A stretch of DNA of 20,111 bases. Origin: JAMXLO01 sp035492535 (lineage in GTDB: Bacteria > Pseudomonadota > Alphaproteobacteria > Acetobacterales > Acetobacteraceae). Positions 7,711 to 14,607 of the stretch are shown in pieces (position 1 is the first letter of the stretch; every line of letters starts with the position of its first letter). The notes under the pieces are model-generated. The model did no database searches, was not told where the DNA came from, and saw only the letters and a program-made list of their open reading frames with translations. The stretch is taken from contig DATJJM010000333.1 of NCBI GenBank assembly GCA_035492535.1, positions 1 through 20,111 of the forward strand. The letters run 5' to 3'. Made by a program: the position numbers and the translations under genes.

Positions 7711-7717
7711 GGGAGGA
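7711..7717 (+). promoter_or_regulatory. Shine-Dalgarno supporting a TTG start
   Basis: GGGAGGA lies 7 bases before TTG at 7725. No ATG or GTG follows at a suitable distance in the frame of the isomerase, so this site identifies TTG as the initiation codon. Confidence 0.75.
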
Positions 7718-7724
7718 TCGCGCC

Positions 7725-8327
7725 TTGGCCCATATCGATTACTACGTCTCTCTGAACTCGCCCTGGACGCATCTTGGCGCCGCGCGGATCGAGGCGTTGG
7801 CGGCAAAATACAATGCGACCATGCGCATCTATCCGGTGGACTTCGGCACCGTCTTCGCCGGTTCCGGCGGCCTGCCGTTGCCCAAGCGCGCCCCGCAACG
7901 CCAGGCCTATCGGATGATGGAATTGCGCCGGTGGAAGGAGTTCCTCGGCGTGCCGATCAACATCGAGCCGAAACACTTTCCCTCCAGCGAAGCGCTGACC
8001 GCACCCTGCGTCATTGCACTGCGGGAGACCCAAGGTGACGCACCGGCGATCAAGCTCGCCCATCGTGTGCTGAAGGCCGTGTGGCAGGATGAGCTGAACC
8101 CGGGTGACCCGGCGACGCTGGCGCGGCTGATCGGTGAGATCGGGCTCGATGCCGATGCGGTCATGAAGCTCGGCGCCGAACCGCGCTGGACCGAGCGGCG
8201 GGTGGCCGATACGAAGGCGGCGCTCGAACGCGGCGTGTTCGGTGCACCGAGCCATGTGATCGGCGACGAGATCTTCTGGGGCCAGGATCGGCTGGACTTT
8301 GTGGAGCGGAAGCTGGCGAGGGGCTGA
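7725..8327 (+). CDS. 2-hydroxychromene-2-carboxylate isomerase / kappa-GST-like DsbA-fold protein
   Basis: A 200-residue DsbA-fold protein of the HCCA isomerase family (NahD-like), which uses glutathione to isomerise 2-hydroxychromene-2-carboxylate to a benzalpyruvate in polycyclic-aromatic degradation. Many family members have unknown substrates. Visible features are the N-terminal DYYVSLNSPWTHLG with Ser12 at the catalytic or glutathione-activating position, LPLPKRAPQRQAYR in the middle and the diagnostic C-terminal GAPSHVIGDEIFWGQDRL. The first strand of the fold begins directly after a TTG at 7725 that has a good Shine-Dalgarno; the upstream ATG at 7677 would add 16 residues overlapping that site and lies next to the divergent MBL start. 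Length matches the family (about 195-210). Convergent with the UdgX gene, only 8 bases between stops. Confidence 0.87.
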   Translation: MAHIDYYVSLNSPWTHLGAARIEALAAKYNATMRIYPVDFGTVFAGSGGLPLPKRAPQRQAYRMMELRRWKEFLGVPINIEPKHFPSSEALTAPCVIALRETQGDAPAIKLAHRVLKAVWQDELNPGDPATLARLIGEIGLDADAVMKLGAEPRWTERRVADTKAALERGVFGAPSHVIGDEIFWGQDRLDFVERKLARG

Positions 8328-8335
8328 ACCCAGCC

Positions 8336-9595
8336 CTAGCCCACAAGTTCCATAATCTTTCGCAGGTCCTCAACAAAGGCGCGGTACTCTCGCGCCTTGG
8401 CGTCTTCATCGGGCACGCGCAGCAGGAAGGACGGATGCACCGTCACAAACGCACGCTGCCCATCCGGCAGCTCGATCGGACGGCCGCGTTCGCGCGTGAT
8501 CGTCACCGGCCGCCCCAGCAGCGCACGTGCCGCGGTGCCGCCCATGGCCACGATCAGCTTCGGCTGCATCCGCACTACCTCGACATCCAGCCAGAAACGA
8601 CAGGCCTGGATCTCCGGCGCTTCGGGGGTCTGGTGGATGCGGCGCTTGCCGCGTGGCGTGAACTTGAAGTGCTTCACCGCATTGGTGATGTAGATGCTGC
8701 GCCGATCGATGCCGGCTTCCTCCATGGCACGGTCCATGATCTGCCCCGCGGGACCGACGAACGGACGGCCGATGACATCTTCCTGATCGCCTGGCTGCTC
8801 GCCCACGAACAGCACCTTCGCATGTGCCGGCCCCTCACCGAACACGGTCTGCGTCGCCGCCTCGTGGAGATGGCAGCGGCGGCAGTCCGACGCTTCGTGC
8901 ACGGCTTCCTGCAATGGCGGATCGACATGCATAGGCAGCACGATAGGGCCAAGCGCCGGCCTGTCCGGCGGACGAGGCGCTTCATCCAGGTCCTCCGCTT
9001 CCGGAATGGCCGTGCCGACGCGGAACTCTTTCGGCATTCGCCAGCCGCGCAGAGCATCGTCATCCTCGATGCGCGCGCCAGCCGCAAAGCGCAATTCGGT
9101 GCCATCCCACGCCGCCGCCCCATCGGGCGTGACGATGGCGAACCACTGATCCGGGAAGCGCCGTGCGATCAGTTGGGCGTTCGCCTCCAGCACAAAATGC
9201 GCCGGCGAGTACCAGCCAACATGCACGCCATCGACCGGCATGAATCGGACATGGGTGCGCATCCGATGCGCCTCCGCACGAACCGCCAGGGCCAAACCCT
9301 GGGCGCGGCGCATCAGCTCGTCGTCTGCCTGGCCGGCATTGGCGTTCCACACCACCCGATACAGCAGGTCGAAACGAGTCTTCTCGCGCGCCTGGATCGC
9401 GACCGACGCCAGCGCGACCAGAGAGCGCGACACGCCGAAGCTGCCGGTGCCGTCCTGGAGCGGATCACCCGCTTCGTCATGCGAGCGAACCGCCCAGCGC
9501 ACCTCGTCGGGTTCGACCCCGGCGAGCACCAGGGAGCGTGTCGCCTTGCGCCAGCCCTCCCAATCGGTCTCATTCGCCAGTACAACCCGTCGCAT
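8336..9595 (-). CDS. udgX: DUF4130 domain fused to UdgX-type uracil-DNA-binding glycosylase
   Basis: A 419-residue DNA-repair protein. Residues 1 to about 200 match the DUF4130 (TIGR03915-type) domain that often accompanies UdgX, starting VVLANETDWEGWRKATRSL. Residues about 230-419 are a family 4-like uracil-DNA glycosylase domain: GEQPGDQEDVIGRPFVGPAG from 265, ITNAVKHFKF near 303 and HPSFLLR at 387-393. The KRRIH insert at 317-321 is diagnostic of UdgX, in which the His (here His321) becomes covalently attached to the abasic sugar after uracil excision. Likely iron-sulfur ligands are Cys238, Cys241 and Cys332, with His309 at the place of the fourth Cys of classical family 4 enzymes. The ATG at 9595 has no clear Shine-Dalgarno. 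The radical-SAM partner usually encoded beside this fusion is not in the window. It is divergent from the S9 peptidase across 41 bases. Confidence 0.93.
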   Translation of the reverse strand: MRRVVLANETDWEGWRKATRSLVLAGVEPDEVRWAVRSHDEAGDPLQDGTGSFGVSRSLVALASVAIQAREKTRFDLLYRVVWNANAGQADDELMRRAQGLALAVRAEAHRMRTHVRFMPVDGVHVGWYSPAHFVLEANAQLIARRFPDQWFAIVTPDGAAAWDGTELRFAAGARIEDDDALRGWRMPKEFRVGTAIPEAEDLDEAPRPPDRPALGPIVLPMHVDPPLQEAVHEASDCRRCHLHEAATQTVFGEGPAHAKVLFVGEQPGDQEDVIGRPFVGPAGQIMDRAMEEAGIDRRSIYITNAVKHFKFTPRGKRRIHQTPEAPEIQACRFWLDVEVVRMQPKLIVAMGGTAARALLGRPVTITRERGRPIELPDGQRAFVTVHPSFLLRVPDEDAKAREYRAFVEDLRKIMELVG

Positions 9596-9636
9596 TGCTG
9601 GAGCAAACCCTATCCCGCTAAGGTTTCCAACCCACC

Positions 9637-11367
9637 ATGCCGCAAGACCCCGAACACTTCGTCACCATTGGCGCCGCGACCTCGCCCAGCTTTTCGCGTG
9701 ATGGCGGAACGCTGTTTCACCTGCGCGGTTCCGGCCTGCCACAGGTGTGGGCACTGGACCTCGCGACCAACGATGCGCGGCAGCTCACCTTCCACGATGA
9801 GAAGGTCGCGTTGCTGCGACGCTCGCCCGTTGATGATCGCCTGATCTACGGCATCGATCGCGGTGGGGATGAGCGGCAGCAATTATGGTTGCTCGAGCCC
9901 GACAGCGAACCGCGCGCGCTGACCGCCAACATGGCGGCGATCCACGACTTCGGTGCCTGGTCACCGGACGGCACGCAGATCGCCTATGCCGCCAACGAAT
10001 GCGACGAGGCGCATTTCGACGTCTATGTCCAAAAGGTCGCGACCGGCGTCCGCCAGTGCGTCTATCGCGGCAACAACATCGTCACCGTGTCCGGCTTCAG
10101 CCCGGATGAAAGCAAACTGACGCTGCTGCACGATCGCGGCTATGGTGACATGTCGCTGCTGGTGCTGGACCTGGCAACCGGCATAGCGACTGAAGTGGCC
10201 GGGCCAGCGAACTGGCAAAGCGTGCGCTGGGCAAGCGATGGCGAATCGCTGCTGGCACTGACGGACCTCAACAGCGAGTTCCTGCGCCTGTGCCGGCTGA
10301 ACGGTGACGCATCGGTCGTCTATGAGGCCAACGGACGCGATGTGGAGGCGTGGTCACTTTCGCCGGACGGGCAGGCGCTGGCCACCGTGGAGAACGATCG
10401 CGGCTATGGCGTCCTGCGTGTCGGTTCCTTCAATGGCGAGCGGCCGATCGTGACGGGATTGCCGCGCGGTGTGGTGAACGACCTGGCGTGGTCGCCGGAC
10501 AGCACGGCATTGGCATTCAGCGCCGCCTCGCCGACGCAGCCGCCGGGGTTGTGGCTGTGGCGCGAGGGAACGGCGCGCGCACTGTCGCAGCCGGAGGACA
10601 GCGATTTTGTCGACCTCGAACTGGTCGAATGGGCCAGCTTCGACGGCACGCGCATCGCTGGATGGCTCGCGTTACCGCGCGCCGGGAAAGCCCCGTTCCC
10701 GGCGATTGTCTGGGTGCATGGCGGCCCAGTGGGCCAGACACGACCGAATTTCCGCCCCGACATCCAGATGCTGCTGGCGCAGGGCTTTGCCGTGCTGATG
10801 CCGAACGTGCGCGGCAGCAGTGGCTACGGCCGTAGCTACACCGACAGCGACGACGTGGCCAGGCGCCTGGACAGCGTGACCGACCTGGCGCATGGCCGTG
10901 CCTGGCTCGCGGCGCATCCGGCGATCGACGCCGAACGCATCGGCATCATGGGCCAGTCCTACGGCGGCTTCATGGTGATGTCGGCGATCACCGAGCATCC
11001 GGAACTGTGGCGTGCGGCGGTCAACTACTACGGCATCGCCGACTTCACCACGCTTCTGGAATCGACCGGCTCGTGGCGCCGCAGCCATCGCGCGGCGGAG
11101 TACGGCGACGATGCAGCATTGTTCGCGCGCATATCTCCCATCCACCGCGTCGATCGGATCCAGATTCCGGTGCTGATCGCGCACGGCACGCGCGATCCTC
11201 GTGTGCCGTTCAGCGAAAGCGAACAGTATGTGACCGCGCTGCAGGAGCGGCAGCAGAAGGTTGCGTTCGAAACCTTCGACTATGCCGGCCACGGCTTCAT
11301 CCGCCCGGACGATCGGCGCCGCATCTATCGGGCAGTCGCTGAGTTCTTTACGGCACACTTGGTGTGA
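9637..11367 (+). CDS. S9 family peptidase (prolyl oligopeptidase / acylaminoacyl-peptidase type)
   Basis: A 576-residue serine peptidase. The N-terminal half (to about residue 320) consists of propeller-type repeats with the TolB/WD40-like pattern (WSPDGTQIAYAA, FSPDESKL, LSPDGQALATV, WSPDSTALAFSA). The C-terminal half is an alpha/beta hydrolase with catalytic Ser441 in GQSYGGF, Asp520 in HGTRDPRVP and His552 in GHGF, plus the oxyanion-side HGGPVGQ and PNVRGSSGYG segments. These enzymes cleave short peptides, prolyl or acyl-amino-acid bonds. No signal peptide is visible, so it is probably cytoplasmic. The ATG at 9637 lacks a strong Shine-Dalgarno (AAGG 12 bases upstream), and a TANNNT hexamer 13 bases upstream hints at a very short leader. 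It is the first gene of a three-gene cluster with the GGT-like enzyme and a DMT exporter, suggesting peptide or amino-acid-conjugate processing. Confidence 0.92.
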   Translation: MPQDPEHFVTIGAATSPSFSRDGGTLFHLRGSGLPQVWALDLATNDARQLTFHDEKVALLRRSPVDDRLIYGIDRGGDERQQLWLLEPDSEPRALTANMAAIHDFGAWSPDGTQIAYAANECDEAHFDVYVQKVATGVRQCVYRGNNIVTVSGFSPDESKLTLLHDRGYGDMSLLVLDLATGIATEVAGPANWQSVRWASDGESLLALTDLNSEFLRLCRLNGDASVVYEANGRDVEAWSLSPDGQALATVENDRGYGVLRVGSFNGERPIVTGLPRGVVNDLAWSPDSTALAFSAASPTQPPGLWLWREGTARALSQPEDSDFVDLELVEWASFDGTRIAGWLALPRAGKAPFPAIVWVHGGPVGQTRPNFRPDIQMLLAQGFAVLMPNVRGSSGYGRSYTDSDDVARRLDSVTDLAHGRAWLAAHPAIDAERIGIMGQSYGGFMVMSAITEHPELWRAAVNYYGIADFTTLLESTGSWRRSHRAAEYGDDAALFARISPIHRVDRIQIPVLIAHGTRDPRVPFSESEQYVTALQERQQKVAFETFDYAGHGFIRPDDRRRIYRAVAEFFTAHLV

Positions 11368-11381
11368 CAGGATCCAACCGC

Positions 11382-12983
11382 ATGTACCTCCCCACCCGCA
11401 ACCACCGCGTTCTGATCATGGGCCGCAACGGTGCTGTCGGCGCCAACCATCCGCTGGCGACACAGGCCGGCCTAGACACGCTCCGCGCCGGCGGCAACGC
11501 GGTGGACGCGGCCGTGGCGACCTCGCTCGCGTTGAGTGTCGTTGAACCGGGCATGTCCGGTCTCGGCGGCGACGGCTTCTATCAGGTCTACACGGCCGCC
11601 GATGCCATCGCCCGCTGCTACAACGCGACCGGCGCCGCCCCTCTGTCCGCCACCCCTGAGCGGTTCCGTGCGCGAGGCATGGCGGTGCGCGGCCCGCTCA
11701 GTGTTTCCACGCCTGGCCTGATGGGCGGACTCGGCGCGATGCACTCTGCTCACGGGCGCCTGCCGTGGCGCCACATGTTCGGCCCCGCAATCGAGCACGC
11801 CCGCGATGGCTTCGCCGCCAGCCATCACTATCGGCACTTCGCGGAAGAGGTCCGCCCCTTCCTTGCTGCCGACACGCGCTCTGGTCCGGTGTTCCTCCCT
11901 GGCCCGCTCGGCTCGCTGATCCGCCAACCCGACCTCGCCCGCACCCTTGAAGAACTCGCCCAGGACGGAGCCGAAACCTTCTACCGCGGACGCCTGGCAA
12001 AGCGCCTCGCCGATGGCATGCGTGAAGCCGGCGTGCTGGTGGACGAACGTGACCTGGAAGCCTGCCAACCCGAAGTGCAGGACCCCATCGCCATCGCCTA
12101 TCGCGGCTTCCGCGTCACCCAGACGCCGCCGAATTCCACCGGCTTCACCATGTTGCAGATGCTGAAGATCGCCGAGCGGTTCGACATCGCTGCCCTCGAC
12201 CCGATCCGCCGTATCCACGTCCTGGTGGAAGCCAAGAAGCGCACCTTCCTCGATCGCGAGCGCTTCGGCACCGATCCGAGGTTCGGTGATGTGCCGCTCG
12301 ATCGCCTTCTCTCCGATGCATATGCCGACGAGTGTGCCGCCGCGATCGACATGGCGCACGCGGCCGATGTGGCGCTGGCGGAACCCGAGGAAGCCGTCGG
12401 CGACACCACCTACTTCTGCGTCGTCGATGCCGATGGCAATGCCGTCTCCGGCATCCAGAGCCTGAACTCCGGCTTTGGCTCGGGTGTCACCGCCGGCGAC
12501 ACCGGCGTGTTGCTGAACAACCGCATGGCGTATTGGCACCTCGCCCCGGGCCACGCCAACCGCCTGGCCCCCGGAAAACGCGTGCGCCACACGATGAATG
12601 CGCCGATGGTGTTCAAGGACGATCGGCTGTGGGCTGTCGAAGGCACACCGGGTGCGGACAACCAGGTGCAGGTCAACCTCCAGGTGCTGACCGCGATGAT
12701 GGACCTCGGCGCCGACCCGCAGACCGCGCTGGAAGCGCCGCGCTGGACGTCCAGCCAGCAAGGCCAGGGCGCCAATTGGCCGCACGAAGGCGATGGCCGC
12801 CTCGCCATCGAGCCGGAGTTTGGCGCGGACGTGCTGAACGGATTGGAACGCCTCGGCCACCGCCTGCATCGCATCGGCTCGCTGGAAGGACCGTGCAGCG
12901 TGCAGGCGATCTGCGTGGCCGAGAACGGCGTCCGCATGGCCGGCTCCGATCCGCGGCGCGACGGCTGGGCCGGCGCCTACTGA
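11382..12983 (+). CDS. Gamma-glutamyltransferase-like Ntn hydrolase
   Basis: A 533-residue proenzyme of the gamma-glutamyltransferase family, which cleaves itself into large and small subunits and transfers or hydrolyses gamma-glutamyl groups, for example from glutathione. Family features are GGNAVDAAVATSLALSVVEP near the N-terminus, GLGGDGF, and the autoprocessing site GDTTYFCVVDADGN with the nucleophile Thr342 predicted as the new N-terminus, followed by SLNSGFGSG and LLNNRM. Two donor-site positions differ from E. coli Ggt: the DFREMAP stretch with the substrate-binding Arg reads CYNATGAAP, and the PGGS oxyanion motif reads PGADN. Substrate specificity may therefore differ. There is no convincing signal peptide, although many relatives are periplasmic. 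The start at 11382 (AGGA 9 bases upstream) is preferred over GTG at 11364, which overlaps the peptidase stop. The gene follows the S9 peptidase by 14 bases. Confidence 0.9.
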   Translation: MYLPTRNHRVLIMGRNGAVGANHPLATQAGLDTLRAGGNAVDAAVATSLALSVVEPGMSGLGGDGFYQVYTAADAIARCYNATGAAPLSATPERFRARGMAVRGPLSVSTPGLMGGLGAMHSAHGRLPWRHMFGPAIEHARDGFAASHHYRHFAEEVRPFLAADTRSGPVFLPGPLGSLIRQPDLARTLEELAQDGAETFYRGRLAKRLADGMREAGVLVDERDLEACQPEVQDPIAIAYRGFRVTQTPPNSTGFTMLQMLKIAERFDIAALDPIRRIHVLVEAKKRTFLDRERFGTDPRFGDVPLDRLLSDAYADECAAAIDMAHAADVALAEPEEAVGDTTYFCVVDADGNAVSGIQSLNSGFGSGVTAGDTGVLLNNRMAYWHLAPGHANRLAPGKRVRHTMNAPMVFKDDRLWAVEGTPGADNQVQVNLQVLTAMMDLGADPQTALEAPRWTSSQQGQGANWPHEGDGRLAIEPEFGADVLNGLERLGHRLHRIGSLEGPCSVQAICVAENGVRMAGSDPRRDGWAGAY

Positions 12984-12990
12984 TCAACCG

Positions 12991-13926
12991 ATGCGCCGTT
13001 TCTGGCATTCCGCCTGGATCCTGCTGATCCTGGCCAACCTGTTTTGGGCCGCGAACATCGTCCTGGGGCGCGGCGTTGTCGGCATGGTGCCTCCGATCGC
13101 GCTCGCGTTCTGGCGATGGTTCGGTGCCTTCCTCGTCGCCGTCCCGTTCGCGTGGCCCTACCTCAAGCGGGACCTGCCAACGCTGCTCGGACACTGGCCC
13201 CTGATGCTCATACTCTCCGCGACTGGCATCGCGAGCTACAACACCATGTCCTATATCGGCCTGACGTCCACGACAGCGCTGAACGTGCTGCTGCTGCAAT
13301 CGGCCGGCCCGCTGATCATCATCGTCTGGGCGTTCCTGCTGTTCCGCGAAAGGCCGTCGCCCCTGCAGGTTCTCGCGGTGATGCTTTCGCTCTGTGGCGT
13401 GGCGGTGATCGCCGCGCATGGGTCGCTCGAGGCACTCCTGCATCTGTCGCTGAACGCGGGTGACGTATGGATCCTCGCGGCGATGGTCATCTACGGCATC
13501 TACGCGGCGATGTTCCGCGTCCGCCCGGCTGCACATCCGATGAGCTTTTTGGTTGCCACCATGGGCATCGGCTCGATGATGATCCTGCCGTTCTATCTTT
13601 GGGAATATGCCGAAGGCGGCCGCGTGCAAGGCAGCGTTGAGGCACTTCTGGCGATGGCCTACATCGCCGTGTTTCCGTCGTTCGTCGCCTACCTGTTCTT
13701 CAATCGCGGCATCGAGCTGATCGGTGCCGCACGAGCAGGACAATCATGGCACCTGATGCCGGTATTCGGCTCGATCCTCGCCGTGCTGTTCCTGGGCGAG
13801 CATTTCTATGCCTATCACGCGGCCGGGATCATTCTGATTGCGGGTGGGATAGTTCTCGCATCTGTGAAGAGTGAGCGCCGCACCGCAGCAGCCGAGCCGC
13901 CCGAACGGCTGACGTCAGTTTCGTAG
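12991..13926 (+). CDS. EamA/DMT family transporter
   Basis: A 311-residue inner-membrane protein with about ten hydrophobic segments arranged as two EamA repeats, as in RhaT/YdcZ/YedA-type drug/metabolite transporters. The first repeat starts LLILANLFWAANIVLGRGVVG and includes TALNVLLLQSAGPLIIIVWAFLLFRERP, a family hallmark at the end of repeat one. The second repeat ends GQSWHLMPVFGSILAVLFLGE, the equivalent position. These carriers mostly export amino acids or small metabolites. The gene begins 7 bases after the GGT-like gene stop, so it is in the same transcript as the peptidase and GGT-like enzyme. Export of an amino acid released by those enzymes is a reasonable guess. The C-terminal tail (about 25 residues) is hydrophilic. 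A hairpin terminator follows at 14051. Confidence 0.92.
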   Translation: MRRFWHSAWILLILANLFWAANIVLGRGVVGMVPPIALAFWRWFGAFLVAVPFAWPYLKRDLPTLLGHWPLMLILSATGIASYNTMSYIGLTSTTALNVLLLQSAGPLIIIVWAFLLFRERPSPLQVLAVMLSLCGVAVIAAHGSLEALLHLSLNAGDVWILAAMVIYGIYAAMFRVRPAAHPMSFLVATMGIGSMMILPFYLWEYAEGGRVQGSVEALLAMAYIAVFPSFVAYLFFNRGIELIGAARAGQSWHLMPVFGSILAVLFLGEHFYAYHAAGIILIAGGIVLASVKSERRTAAAEPPERLTSVS

Positions 13927-14050
13927 TTGCCGCACAGGCATCCCGACATTCTTCCTCTCAATAACGGTTCCGTGTCACACGTGTTGGTGATTCGCCATGC
14001 GGGTCCCGTCGCGCAATGTTGCGCCGCGACTACAATCCCCATACTTCTAT

Positions 14051-14088
14051 GGCGTGCGATCGCTCCTCGGTCGCACGCCGTCCTTTTC
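14051..14088 (+). terminator. Rho-independent-like terminator after the peptidase-GGT-DMT cluster
   Basis: A perfect 9-bp stem (GGCGTGCGA at 14051-14059 with TCGCACGCC at 14071-14079) encloses an 11-base loop and is followed by a pyrimidine tract containing four consecutive Ts. It sits 125 bases downstream of the transporter stop and ahead of the PRC-barrel gene. The T-run is short and interrupted, so efficiency is uncertain. It could also be the 3' end of a small transcript from the 13927-14090 gap. Confidence 0.65.
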
Positions 14089-14169
14089 CCGTATCGCTCG
14101 CTGATCCAATGATGATTGGTTTTCCGCACCAAAACTTGAAGCCCTCCAGCATCGCGCGCGCTTGACCAA

Positions 14170-14604
14170 ATGCCGCGCCGCTCCGAACTGCCGCGCATGG
14201 GTGCAGCCCGCCGGGGAACAGTCACAGCCATTGTTGCGTTGCTGTTGATTGCGGCGGGAGATGAGCCGCCCAGCAATGTGCAGCGTGTCCCGCCGGAGCA
14301 GGCATTGGCGATTCTCGGCCATACGGTCACAGACCAGGAAGGCAAGGATATCGGCCGTCTGGTCGATGTCCTGGTGGGCGACGATGGCGAGCCGCAAGCG
14401 GCCGTCATCGATTTCGGCGGCTTCATGGGGGTCGGCAGCCGCAAGATCGCGGTGCAGTGGAGCACGCTTCATTTCGCTCCGGCCAATGCCAAGCAGCCGA
14501 TCACGCTCGATCTGACCCAGGACCAGATCAAGGCAGCGCCGGAGTACAAGGACCCGGCCAAGCCAGCGTCCGTGGTGGTGGCGCCCACCACGCCGAAGCA
14601 ATGA
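14170..14604 (+). CDS. PRC-barrel domain protein with N-terminal signal or anchor
   Basis: A 144-residue protein. The N-terminus is basic (MPRRSELPRMGAARRG) and is followed by a hydrophobic run (VTAIVALLLIAAG), suggesting a signal peptide or membrane anchor; no lipobox Cys is present. Residues about 48-105 form a PRC-barrel: ILGHTVTDQEGKDIGRLVDV, then VGDDGEPQAAVIDFGGFMGVGSRKIAVQW. PRC-barrels occur in photosynthetic reaction-centre H subunits, RimM and many small alphaproteobacterial surface or stress proteins. This one resembles the last group, whose role is unclear. The tail is rich in Pro, Ala and Lys. The start is uncertain: ATG at 14170 and ATG at 14197 are both possible and neither has a clear Shine-Dalgarno. 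The MFS gene begins 3 bases after the stop, so the two are probably cotranscribed. Confidence 0.82.
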   Translation: MPRRSELPRMGAARRGTVTAIVALLLIAAGDEPPSNVQRVPPEQALAILGHTVTDQEGKDIGRLVDVLVGDDGEPQAAVIDFGGFMGVGSRKIAVQWSTLHFAPANAKQPITLDLTQDQIKAAPEYKDPAKPASVVVAPTTPKQ

Positions 14605-14607
14605 CGC

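Noticed and set aside
8435..9844. 469-residue open frame on the plus strand opposite udgX and running into the S9 peptidase
   Set aside because: It overlaps two strongly supported genes, is rich in His and Arg, and shows no family motif or ribosome binding site.
11472..12869. 465-residue open frame on the minus strand opposite the GGT-like gene
   Set aside because: It is fully antisense to a well-supported gene. Its composition is dominated by Gly, Ala, His, Arg and Val with no recognisable domain, as expected for a shadow frame in GC-rich DNA.
12673..13743. 356-residue open frame on the minus strand across the GGT-like and DMT genes
   Set aside because: Composition is His/Arg/Asp/Gln-rich without domains, and it spans two supported genes on the other strand.
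14106..14123. CCAAT-GATG-ATTGG followed by TTTT considered as a second terminator ahead of the PRC-barrel gene
   Set aside because: A five-pair, AT-containing stem is too weak, and the strong hairpin at 14051 already explains termination.
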